From Candidatus Sulfotelmatobacter sp. (GTDB taxonomy: Bacteria; Acidobacteriota; Terriglobia; Terriglobales; SbA1), in contig JASLEQ010000047.1 in assembly GCA_030151135.1 (NCBI GenBank), positions 1-5,919 of the forward strand: 5,919 nucleotides of DNA. Reading direction: 5' to 3'. The position numbers were made by a program, and so were the translations under genes. The notes beneath the pieces were generated by a model. That model had not been told where the DNA came from. It made no database searches and saw only the letters and a program-made list of their open reading frames with translations. Positions 1 to 5,372 of the stretch are shown piece after piece. Position 1 is the stretch's first letter; each line of letters starts with the position of its first letter.

Positions 1-4
1 GGCA

Positions 5-418
5 TTGACCCGCGCCGACCATGCCCGAAACGTGCAGCAACGTCATGAAAAGAAGTTTCGGTTTACGGCTTACGAGGAAAAAGTGCTTTGGGGCGACCTC
101 GCCGATCTTTTCCATCTGATCTACGCTTTCTCACCTCCGGAAGATCCGATCCGGCAACGGCTGGCGGAGCGGCATTTTGACGGAATCTATCTCGGCGACC
201 GCAAGATGGGCTTCATCAGCGCGGAGTATCGCTCTCTGATGCTCGAGATATGGAAGGTCAAATACCTGCAGATGCCGCGCTTCCGCGAGGTGATCTCATC
301 TATTCCCATGGAGATCCGACTTGAACACTTCCTCAATGATGGGGATTCTCCGGATATTCCTATCCCTATCTATGTTGGATATCTGAATCAGATTCGCGAT
401 ATGGCGCGAAGAAAGTAA
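5..418 (+). CDS. Hypothetical protein, probably 5'-truncated by the window edge
   Basis: I do not recognise this protein and assign no function. The frame is open to the left edge of the window. The only possible starts are a TTG at base 5 and a GTG at base 32, with no ATG until deep inside, so the gene more likely begins outside the window and this is its C-terminal 137 or so residues. It is a soluble, charged protein without a membrane segment or signal peptide. It has a basic beginning (QQRHEKKFRF), an aromatic-rich middle (LADLFHLIYAFSPPEDP, then WKVKYLQMPRF) and a basic tail (MARRK) before TAA. There are no Cys pairs, no nucleotide-binding loop and no evident catalytic motif. Codon use looks like its neighbours. 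It is separated by 52 bp from the next gene on the same strand. Confidence 0.6.
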   Translation: MTRADHARNVQQRHEKKFRFTAYEEKVLWGDLADLFHLIYAFSPPEDPIRQRLAERHFDGIYLGDRKMGFISAEYRSLMLEIWKVKYLQMPRFREVISSIPMEIRLEHFLNDGDSPDIPIPIYVGYLNQIRDMARRK

Positions 419-430
419 TTACTGCACCAT

Positions 431-450
431 CGCAAATGAGGCTTTTTGCG
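431..450 (+). other. Small inverted repeat between the first two genes
   Basis: CGCAAA (431-436) and TTTGCG (445-450) are perfect 6-bp complements around an 8-nt loop, just after the stop codon at 416-418. No T-run follows directly (the next bases are TCGGTCTTCG), so a standard intrinsic terminator is doubtful. It could be a weak 3'-end hairpin for the upstream gene, or chance. It ends 20 bp before the GTG start at 471. Confidence 0.25.
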
Positions 451-470
451 TCGGTCTTCGTCTAACTTTT

Positions 471-1391
471 GTGCGTAATAGCCCTTCGCCTCGACTGCTC
501 CAGTTGTTTTGGTGTTTTGTTCTGAGTTCCGTCGCATTAGCGTCACAGGCTCATGACCGGCAGTTCTGGGAAAAGATCGCCGCCCAGCACTATGCCGTGC
601 CCGAAGGCCAGTCAGCCTCCAGCCTGGCTCAGGAGCTAAGTGAATTATTGGCTTCGCCCGATTCCGAACTTCGCGACGATCTGGCGTACTCCATTCTCAC
701 AAGTTGGATTCGAAAAAAGGAACTTGCAGACGCCGATCTCATTTCGCTTTCCGATCAGTGGCGCGCAAACCTGAAGAAGAGCATCGGTGAGTCTGGAAAT
801 AATTCGGTTCTGCTGCGGTCGTTTTCCGCTCTGTGCTTGTCGGAGATTGCCGCTCGCGATGTGAAGTCGCCATTTCTTGGCCCGGAACGTTATCATGCGC
901 TGCTCTCCGATGCCCTTGCCTATCTCAATGCGGAGCACGATCTGCGCGGTTACGAACCGAAGGTCGGGTGGATCCACGCTACCGCTCACACCGCGGACCT
1001 ACTCCAGGCGCTGGCCGAGAACTCAGCGCTCACTTTGACGGAACAGGAGAAAATTCTTAACGGAATTTCGGAGCGGCTCGCGACCGCCAATCTCATCTAC
1101 ACGCATGGGGAGCAAGACCGCTTGGCGCTTGCAGTCATGGCGATTATGGAGAGGACGGATTTTCAACACCAGGTTTTTGCACGCTGGTTGCAGGGTCTGC
1201 AGGAAAACGATCGTGCCATGTGGAAGCTATCTCCCATCCCCACAGAAGAGATGGCGGGATATCAGAACGATACTTACATGCTGGAAGCGTTGGCGGCGCG
1301 CCTGGCAGCTCGGAACATTTCGAAACCGGTCGCCACGCACTTCGTAGATGAGGCCTACAAATCGGTCCTCGAAGCTGTGCAACAGAGATAG
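471..1391 (+). CDS. DUF2785 family protein with N-terminal signal peptide
   Basis: A 306-residue protein starting with GTG. No upstream in-frame ATG exists and no convincing Shine-Dalgarno is visible. The start is supported by the signal peptide it yields: a basic start, a hydrophobic core at residues 9-25 (LLQLFWCFVL, then SSVALA) and an A-x-A-like cleavage site near SQA-H (about residue 27). The mature part is largely helical and matches my memory of the DUF2785 family, whose function is unknown. Hallmarks are LRDDLAYSIL (67-76), RGYEPKVGWIHATAHTADLL (159-178, with the conserved GWIHAxAHTADLL stretch) and HGEQDRLALAVMAI (212-225). The clustered His, Asp and Glu in these motifs suggest a conserved polar or metal site, but that is inference. 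The Bacillus members I recall lack a signal peptide; this one is predicted to be periplasmic or exported. It converges with the ABC permease, with 121 bp between stops. Confidence 0.8.
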   Translation: MRNSPSPRLLQLFWCFVLSSVALASQAHDRQFWEKIAAQHYAVPEGQSASSLAQELSELLASPDSELRDDLAYSILTSWIRKKELADADLISLSDQWRANLKKSIGESGNNSVLLRSFSALCLSEIAARDVKSPFLGPERYHALLSDALAYLNAEHDLRGYEPKVGWIHATAHTADLLQALAENSALTLTEQEKILNGISERLATANLIYTHGEQDRLALAVMAIMERTDFQHQVFARWLQGLQENDRAMWKLSPIPTEEMAGYQNDTYMLEALAARLAARNISKPVATHFVDEAYKSVLEAVQQR

Positions 1392-1512
1392 GGCGTGAAG
1401 TCCGCAAACAATATCTATGAAGGATGCGGGAAGGCCGCCGCCGGACGCTGGAAACCGCCCAGGCGAATGTGCCCGCGAGCGTGAAACTTTCTTCTTGTCG
1501 TTGCCCTGCGAT

Positions 1513-2625
1513 TTAAGTCCAGCGGAACCATTTCAGCGCAAGGACAAACGACAACCCGCCCCAAATAATCATGACAAGCAGACGCGGCCACTGATGCAGA
1601 ATCGGCGTCCCTTCCAGGATGCTGGCGCGCAGCGCGTCGTTCAGAGCGGTCAGCGGCAAAGCTTTGATCAGCGGATGAATCGCGGTTGGGAATCGCTCGT
1701 AGGAGAAGAAGACGCCCGAAAATATCCACATAGGCATCATCACAAGATTGATCAGGCCGCTGACGCTTTCTATTTTTTGTGCGCGGCTGGCGGTCAGCAG
1801 TCCTACGCCGCCAAACGTCAGGGAGCCGATCGCTGCGATCAGCGCGATGGACGCAACCGAACCCAGCACCCGCATGTGAAAGAAGAGGATTCCAAACAGC
1901 AGGAGCAGTCCCACCTCAATGATCATCAGGATGAGCCGGCTGGAAGCAAGCGCCATCAAAAAGTCGGTGCGCCGCATGGGCGTGCCCACGAAACGCTTGA
2001 GCAATTTTCGTTGCCTCATGTCGACCAGAGCGAAGCCAATCCCCCACATGCCGGAGTTCATCAGGTTCATCCCCAGCAGGCCGGGGATCAGAAAGTCGAT
2101 GTACCGCGATCCGGGCTCCGAGGAGGAGCTCGTCGTAGTCGCAATTGCCTCTTTACGTCCCGCGGCGGCCTGCAGCGCATCATTGACTTCGCTTTTCGCA
2201 AGCACGCTTTCCGGCCGGGCGGGATCGAAAAGATAAGTGAATCCACCCTTGGAATCGGGCTCGATCACGAGATCGTATTTACCCAGACGAAATCCTTGGC
2301 GCGCTGCGTCTTCGTTTAGAACTTTGACCTTGAACCGATCGGGCTGCGGCGAGCGATTGAGCAGGGTCTGGGCATCTTGCCATCCGGCAAACTGCACAAT
2401 CGCAACCGATGGCGCGTTCCCAGGTTTATTGCGGAACGCGATCCCCAATCCCAAGGCGAGGAGCAGGGGGAAGATGAATACCCAAAAGACAACTTCCGGC
2501 TCGCGCTTCAGTTCCAGCATCCGCGCCATCAGAAGATGGGAATAGCCCGACCACCGGCCGTTTTCACGCGGAGGTGTGGGGGGTGTCCGTTCGGTGTGAG
2601 TCGGAGTCTGTTGGGCTACGCTCAT
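1513..2625 (-). CDS. ABC-2 type transporter permease, partner of the downstream-coordinate ATPase
   Basis: A 370-residue membrane subunit of an ABC exporter (ABC-2 superfamily, NatB/YhhJ/DrrB-like). One helix at about 45-63 (VVFWVF, IFPLLLALGLG) is followed by a soluble extracytoplasmic loop at about 65-172. Five more helices lie near 176-201, 228-250, 254-279, 288-308 and 347-366. The cytoplasmic stretch RQRKLLKRFVGTPMRRTDFL (204-223) is the characteristic segment that precedes the later helices in this family. FSGVFFSYERFP (302-313) and LPLTALNDALR (323-333) are also typical. The first 32 residues are Pro/Thr-rich and not family-like; Met33 (MARMLELKREPEVVFWVF) would be a more standard N-terminus, but neither start has a clear ribosome site. 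The gene lies 105 bp downstream of the ATPase on the same strand, so the two should form a complete exporter. The substrate is unknown. Confidence 0.9.
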   Translation of the reverse strand: MSVAQQTPTHTERTPPTPPRENGRWSGYSHLLMARMLELKREPEVVFWVFIFPLLLALGLGIAFRNKPGNAPSVAIVQFAGWQDAQTLLNRSPQPDRFKVKVLNEDAARQGFRLGKYDLVIEPDSKGGFTYLFDPARPESVLAKSEVNDALQAAAGRKEAIATTTSSSSEPGSRYIDFLIPGLLGMNLMNSGMWGIGFALVDMRQRKLLKRFVGTPMRRTDFLMALASSRLILMIIEVGLLLLFGILFFHMRVLGSVASIALIAAIGSLTFGGVGLLTASRAQKIESVSGLINLVMMPMWIFSGVFFSYERFPTAIHPLIKALPLTALNDALRASILEGTPILHQWPRLLVMIIWGGLSFVLALKWFRWT

Positions 2626-2653
2626 CGGCTTATTTAATCATTTATGAATTGAG

Positions 2654-2717
2654 TCAATGAATCCATGAGGGTTGCGGGCTCCGTGGTTATCGATTCAATG
2701 ACGGAATGATTCAATGA
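2654..2717. repeat. Degenerate 8-nt-period TCAATGA repeat between ATPase and permease genes
   Basis: On the + strand, exact TCAATGA units start at 2654, 2695 and 2711, with related units at 2662 (TCCATGA) and 2703 (GGAATGA). Within each cluster the units are spaced exactly 8 nt apart (2654/2662 and 2695/2703/2711), and the clusters are separated by unrelated sequence. The array fills much of the 105-bp gap in the ABC cassette, where an operon would usually have little spacing. It may be a decayed short tandem repeat that arose by slippage, or a repeated protein-binding site. No function can be assigned. Confidence 0.55.
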
Positions 2718-2730
2718 GACGATCCCGAAT

Positions 2731-3663
2731 CTATTCTTCCCGCAAATGTCTTCCAGTCAGATTCACAAACACATCTTCCAAACTCGCCTGGCGCGTAGTC
2801 AGGTGCTGCAGCGTCCCGCCTTGTTTTTCGACTGCATTGAGGAGGGCTGGGATCGTAAGATGCGGCTGCTTCACGTTCAATGCGATGAGGCCATCATCCT
2901 CGCGGACAGATTCAACGCTCGGCAATCCGCGCCAGGCCGGTAAAAAGGCTCCATCGTGATTCCCTCCGACCGAGAATTCAACCACGTGATTCCCACCCAG
3001 GCGGTTAATGAGATCCTCGGGCGATCCCTCCGCAATAATCTGTCCATGATCGACAATGGCCAGGCGGTCGCACAGTCTTTCGGCTTCGTCCATGTAATGG
3101 GTTGTGAGCAGCACAGTGCCGCCGTGCTTCTGAAACGTGCGAATGATGTCCCAGAGCTGGCGGCGGCTTTGGGGGTCAAGACCGGTGGTCGGTTCGTCCA
3201 GGAAAAGAATTTTCGGGTTACAAACCAGCGCTGTTGCAACGGCGAGTCTCTGCCGCTGCCCGCCGGAGAGTTTGCCCACCCATGCATCCGCCTTTTCCGT
3301 GAGTTGCAGTTGCTCCATCACTTCCTCAGTTGATCGAGGATGGCGATAAAAGCTGGCAAACAGATCGATGGTCTCCCGCACCGTCAACTTGTCTGACAGT
3401 CGGGTTTCCTGCAGCGAGATGCCTAGCCACTCGCGCATTTCGCGTTCATTCTTGCTCCAGCTGTGCCCCAAGATGGAAACCTGGCCCGAGGTTGGCTCCA
3501 ATAGGCCTTCCAGAATCTCGATGGTCGTGGTTTTGCCTGCGCCGTTAGGTCCGAGAAGCCCAAAACATTCTCCCGCCTGGATTTCAAGGTTTAAGCCGCG
3601 GACGGCTTCGACCTTTCCGTCATAGGTCTTGCGAAGATCGCGGCATTGGATGGCGATGGCCAT
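2731..3663 (-). CDS. ABC transporter ATP-binding protein (CcmA/NatA/DrrA-type exporter ATPase)
   Basis: The nucleotide-binding subunit that drives the adjacent permease by ATP hydrolysis at the inner face of the membrane. From the ATG at 3663 it is 310 residues. All ABC elements are intact and in order: Walker A GPNGAGKT (38-45), Q-loop Gln85 in GISLQET, signature LSGGQ (132-136), Walker B ILFLDE (152-157), D-loop GLDP (161-164) and the H-loop His189 in LLTTHYMDEAE. The roughly 90-residue C-terminal part ends in QASLEDVFVNLTGRHLREE, the usual tail of drug, sodium or polymer exporter ATPases. The frame is open 52 codons further upstream to a GTG at 3819, but that extension has no family-like sequence and MAIAIQCRDLRKTYDG is a normal beginning. 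No strong Shine-Dalgarno precedes either start. It is the first gene of a two-gene cassette and diverges from the TonB gene. Confidence 0.93.
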   Translation of the reverse strand: MAIAIQCRDLRKTYDGKVEAVRGLNLEIQAGECFGLLGPNGAGKTTTIEILEGLLEPTSGQVSILGHSWSKNEREMREWLGISLQETRLSDKLTVRETIDLFASFYRHPRSTEEVMEQLQLTEKADAWVGKLSGGQRQRLAVATALVCNPKILFLDEPTTGLDPQSRRQLWDIIRTFQKHGGTVLLTTHYMDEAERLCDRLAIVDHGQIIAEGSPEDLINRLGGNHVVEFSVGGNHDGAFLPAWRGLPSVESVREDDGLIALNVKQPHLTIPALLNAVEKQGGTLQHLTTRQASLEDVFVNLTGRHLREE

Positions 3664-3699
3664 AAAGGGGAGTTTGATGCGATCCAAGGAGGAGGCTGC

Positions 3700-3705
3700 A
3701 GTATA
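3700..3705 (-). promoter_or_regulatory. Possible -10 element for the ABC cassette
   Basis: Read on the minus strand this is TATACT, five of six matches to the bacterial TATAAT consensus. It lies 37 bp upstream of the ATPase ATG, giving a short leader. No good TTGACA-like -35 hexamer lies 16-18 bp further upstream (ATATCC is present at 17), so this is a weak prediction. Confidence 0.25.
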
Positions 3706-3771
3706 CACCGAACGTTTCGTTGGATATGTTTTCGGACACCGCAAAACCTGGCGCACGGAAGAGGATCTATT

Positions 3772-3813
3772 GTGATTACTTAGGTTTCCGGCCTGTCCTG
3801 AAACCGTGATTAC
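3772..3813. repeat. Inverted repeat GGTTTC/GAAACC nested between GTGATTAC direct repeats
   Basis: The 8-mer GTGATTAC occurs at 3772-3779 and 3806-3813, 34 bp apart start to start. Between them a perfect 6-bp inverted repeat, GGTTTC (3783-3788) and GAAACC (3800-3805), surrounds an 11-nt spacer. The second direct-repeat copy is also the left half of the CRP-like palindrome. The arrangement fits a compound operator in a divergent promoter region. It also superficially resembles a target duplication around a tiny inverted-repeat element, but 26 bp is too short for a mobile element. Confidence 0.5.
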
Positions 3814-3820
3814 GCTCACA
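3805..3820. promoter_or_regulatory. CRP/FNR-family-like binding palindrome
   Basis: GTGA-N6-TCACA at 3806-3820 carries nine of the ten defined bases of the classical CRP consensus TGTGA-N6-TCACA; base 3805 is C instead of T. It lies in the divergent control region, 126 bp before the preferred TonB start at 3946 and 142 bp before the ATPase start. The half-site TGTGA also occurs at 3771-3775 without a matching right half. The match is seen directly; that a CRP/FNR-type regulator binds here is inference, since no such regulator gene is in the window and consensus sequences differ between phyla. Confidence 0.4.
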
Positions 3821-3843
3821 AAGTGCCGTGATGTGCGGCATTT
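3821..3843. promoter_or_regulatory. Inverted repeat upstream of the TonB gene, operator or leader hairpin
   Basis: AAGTGCCG (3821-3828) and CGGCATTT (3836-3843) pair over eight positions around a 7-nt loop (TGATGTG). Seven are Watson-Crick pairs and one is G-T. The repeat begins immediately after the CRP-like palindrome. It could be a dimeric repressor operator, or a hairpin in the tonB leader if transcription starts upstream. The lack of a following T-run argues against a terminator. Confidence 0.4.
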
Positions 3844-3930
3844 GCCCTGGGACCCTATTAGAAGAAGATGTCCTTGAAATTGAGCCGCGCGCCTGCCTCC
3901 GACTCAGGGCGGCTCTGGTGCGGGAGAGGC

Positions 3931-3939
3931 AGGGAAGGG
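3931..3939 (+). promoter_or_regulatory. Ribosome binding site that favours the TonB start at 3946
   Basis: The purine-rich AGGGAAGGG ends 6 nt before the ATG at 3946, a normal Shine-Dalgarno distance. The alternative ATG at 3868 has only GAAGAAG directly against it. Confidence 0.45.
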
Positions 3940-3945
3940 TTTCCG

Positions 3946-4818
3946 ATGGGCACTATCCAAACGCATGAGCCAGAAGTAAAAGAAAGCAAATCAGTAAGCC
4001 GTCCGGGCGCTGCGGTCCTGCCGCAGTCCGTCATCGTCTCGGGAGGGGCAATCGCCTTCCGGCCGATATTTTCCGACAGTATCCTTGACTTCGGAAGACA
4101 GAAAAAGCGCCAGGCTTTCGCCACGACCACTTCCTTCATCTTCAACTGTGTAGTTGTCGGCTTGATGTTGATCATGCCGCTGGTGTTTACCGACACCCTC
4201 CCGAAGGCGCAGTTGTTGACGTTCCTGGTCGCGCCGCCCCCACCGCCTCCGCCCCCGCCACCAGCAGCCGAGGCCGTACAACGGGTTATTCGCCAGATCC
4301 AGACCGACGTTCTGAACACCGGTCAACTGCGCACTCCGAGCCGCATTCCGCAAAAGGTGCAGATGATCAAGGAAGAAGAGGCGCCGCCCCCGATGGCAGC
4401 TACAGGTGGCGTCGTAGGCGGAGTGCCAGGCGGCATTCCTGGAGGGCAGCTGGGTGGAGTGATCGGAGGCATTGTCAGTGCGACATCAAGCCTCGCGAGT
4501 GTTCCGAAACTGCAGCCGGTCGTGCCGCAACGCGTCAGGATATCGCAGGGTGTGACCAAGGGCTTGCTGATTCATCGCGTCGAGCCTTCCTATCCGCCGC
4601 TGGCACGTGCAGCGCGCGTGCAGGGCGAGGTGATTTTGAGTGCGGTGATCAGCGTGACCGGTGAGATCGAAAACCTGCAACTGGTCAGCGGACACCCGAT
4701 GCTCGTTCCCGCCGCGATTTCCGCCGTGAAGCAGTGGCGCTACAAACCGTATCTGTTGAATGGGGCGCCAGTTGAGGTGGAGACCACCATCACGGTGATC
4801 TTCTCGCTGTCCTCGTAA
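3946..4818 (+). CDS. TonB-family energy transducer protein
   Basis: From the ATG at 3946 this is 290 residues; an in-frame ATG at 3868 would add 26 residues that look like untranslated leader. TonB proteins span the inner membrane and carry proton-motive energy to outer-membrane receptors or related partners. Order of parts: a cytoplasmic N-terminus of about 60 residues; one helix near 63-81 (FIFNCVVVGLMLIMPLVF); a run of ten prolines at 97-106 (bases 4234-4263); a Gly-Gly linker at about 154-176 (GGVVGGVPGGIPGGQLGG); and a C-terminal TonB domain at about 205-290. That domain has EPSYPPLARAARVQGEVILS, the central VTGEIENLQLVSGHPML, and the terminal AAISAVKQWRYKPYLLNGAP. The long N-terminus and central helix differ from E. 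coli TonB, whose helix is at the extreme N-terminus, and recall acidobacterial TonB paralogues. No ExbB or ExbD gene is nearby, so it must borrow a distant motor or act differently. Its stop is 27 bp before the OsmC gene. Confidence 0.88.
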   Translation: MGTIQTHEPEVKESKSVSRPGAAVLPQSVIVSGGAIAFRPIFSDSILDFGRQKKRQAFATTTSFIFNCVVVGLMLIMPLVFTDTLPKAQLLTFLVAPPPPPPPPPPAAEAVQRVIRQIQTDVLNTGQLRTPSRIPQKVQMIKEEEAPPPMAATGGVVGGVPGGIPGGQLGGVIGGIVSATSSLASVPKLQPVVPQRVRISQGVTKGLLIHRVEPSYPPLARAARVQGEVILSAVISVTGEIENLQLVSGHPMLVPAAISAVKQWRYKPYLLNGAPVEVETTITVIFSLSS

Positions 4819-4845
4819 ATCGCCCCGGATTGTCAGGAGTAGAAG

Positions 4846-5337
4846 ATGCCCGCGGAATATACATATCGCGTTTCGGCTTGGTGGACGTCAGGCCGCACCG
4901 GCTTGGCCAAGTGCGAGTCTTCGCCCAATACCATCCACTTCTCCGAAGCGGCGGAACTGGGAGGACTGCAGGGTCGATGGACACCCGAGCAACTCTTGCT
5001 GTGTTCCCTGGCGGGCTGCTTCACTACTACGTTTCATGAGGTCGCGCGCGGCGCCAAGTTCGAGTTTCTGGATCTTGAAGTTGAGATCGAGGGTTGTGTT
5101 CGACGCAGCCGCACCGCAGGCTCCAGCTTCAACGAAATCCTGATCCGTCCCCGGCTCAAGGTGCAGTCGGAAGATCAGTGTGAGATCGGCCTGCAGCTCC
5201 TTCGCCGGGCGAAGTCAGTCTGCATGATCTCGCGCGCCATCACCGTCCCGCAGACCTTGGAGCCGGTCGTGGAGTCCGTCAAACTGCCCGTTGAGGGCTG
5301 GACCAATCAGGACGCTGTCGTGAAAATTGGGGTGTGA
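4846..5337 (+). CDS. OsmC/Ohr-family protein, putative thiol peroxidase
   Basis: A 163-residue protein of the OsmC/Ohr fold, the usual family length. Family members are cytoplasmic homodimers that reduce organic hydroperoxides with a peroxidatic and a resolving cysteine. The expected residues are present: Arg17 (SGRTG), Glu48 in TPEQLLLCSLAGCF, the peroxidatic-position Cys58 in that stretch, and the resolving-position Cys126 in RRAKSVCMISRAI. Three further Cys (23, 53, 84) plus Cys112 are less typical. The resolving motif is VCMIS instead of the common CPxS, so the subgroup (OsmC, Ohr or YhfA-like) cannot be fixed. The start is well supported by AGGAG at 4835-4839, 6 nt before the ATG. The gene lies 27 bp after the TonB gene and 35 bp before the RsbRD-type gene, consistent with co-transcription. 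Confidence 0.87.
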   Translation: MPAEYTYRVSAWWTSGRTGLAKCESSPNTIHFSEAAELGGLQGRWTPEQLLLCSLAGCFTTTFHEVARGAKFEFLDLEVEIEGCVRRSRTAGSSFNEILIRPRLKVQSEDQCEIGLQLLRRAKSVCMISRAITVPQTLEPVVESVKLPVEGWTNQDAVVKIGV

Positions 5338-5360
5338 CGCCGGGGCTCGTTCTTTGTGAC

Positions 5361-5367
5361 GAGGGGG
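5361..5367 (+). promoter_or_regulatory. Ribosome binding site for the RsbRD-type gene
   Basis: GAGGGGG ends 5 nt before the ATG at 5373, with a second ATG at 5376. This supports that start over the GTG at 5334, which would overlap the OsmC stop codon and add 13 residues of no recognisable character. Confidence 0.5.
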
Positions 5368-5372
5368 TGCGT

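Noticed and set aside
645..989. Open frame on the - strand opposite the DUF2785 gene
   Set aside because: It is a shadow of the well-supported gene on the + strand and shows no motif of its own.
1426..1476. GCGGG (1426-1430) and CCCGC (1472-1476) as a shared terminator between the convergent DUF2785 and permease genes
   Set aside because: The arms are only 5 bp with a loop of about 41 nt and no T-run on either side. I see no convincing terminator in the 121-bp gap.
1417..2319. A 300-codon open frame on the + strand antisense to the ABC permease
   Set aside because: The translation is dominated by His, Gln, Arg and Asp without any domain character, as expected for the complement of a GC-rich membrane-protein gene. 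The permease on the other strand has clear helices and family motifs.
3772..3813. Miniature mobile element with an 8-bp target duplication (GTGATTAC)
   Set aside because: The inside is only 26 bp with 6-bp inverted ends, far too short for a known transposable element; an operator is simpler.
3664..3819. N-terminal extension of the ABC ATPase to a GTG at 3819
   Set aside because: The 52 added residues do not resemble any exporter ATPase N-terminus and would cover the putative promoter and the CRP-like site, while the ATG at 3663 gives a standard beginning.
3868..3945. Upstream start for the TonB protein at 3868
   Set aside because: The added 26 residues look like translated leader and the ribosome site is poorly placed. 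The ATG at 3946 has a better purine-rich site. The longer form cannot be fully excluded.
3858..4353. Open frames on the - strand opposite the TonB gene, including one with a poly-Gly run
   Set aside because: The poly-Gly run is simply the reverse complement of the proline-coding tract; no other coding signal is present.
4381..4470. Glycine-coding repeats as a DNA tandem repeat
   Set aside because: The GGx-codon repetition is imperfect at the DNA level and is explained by the protein linker.
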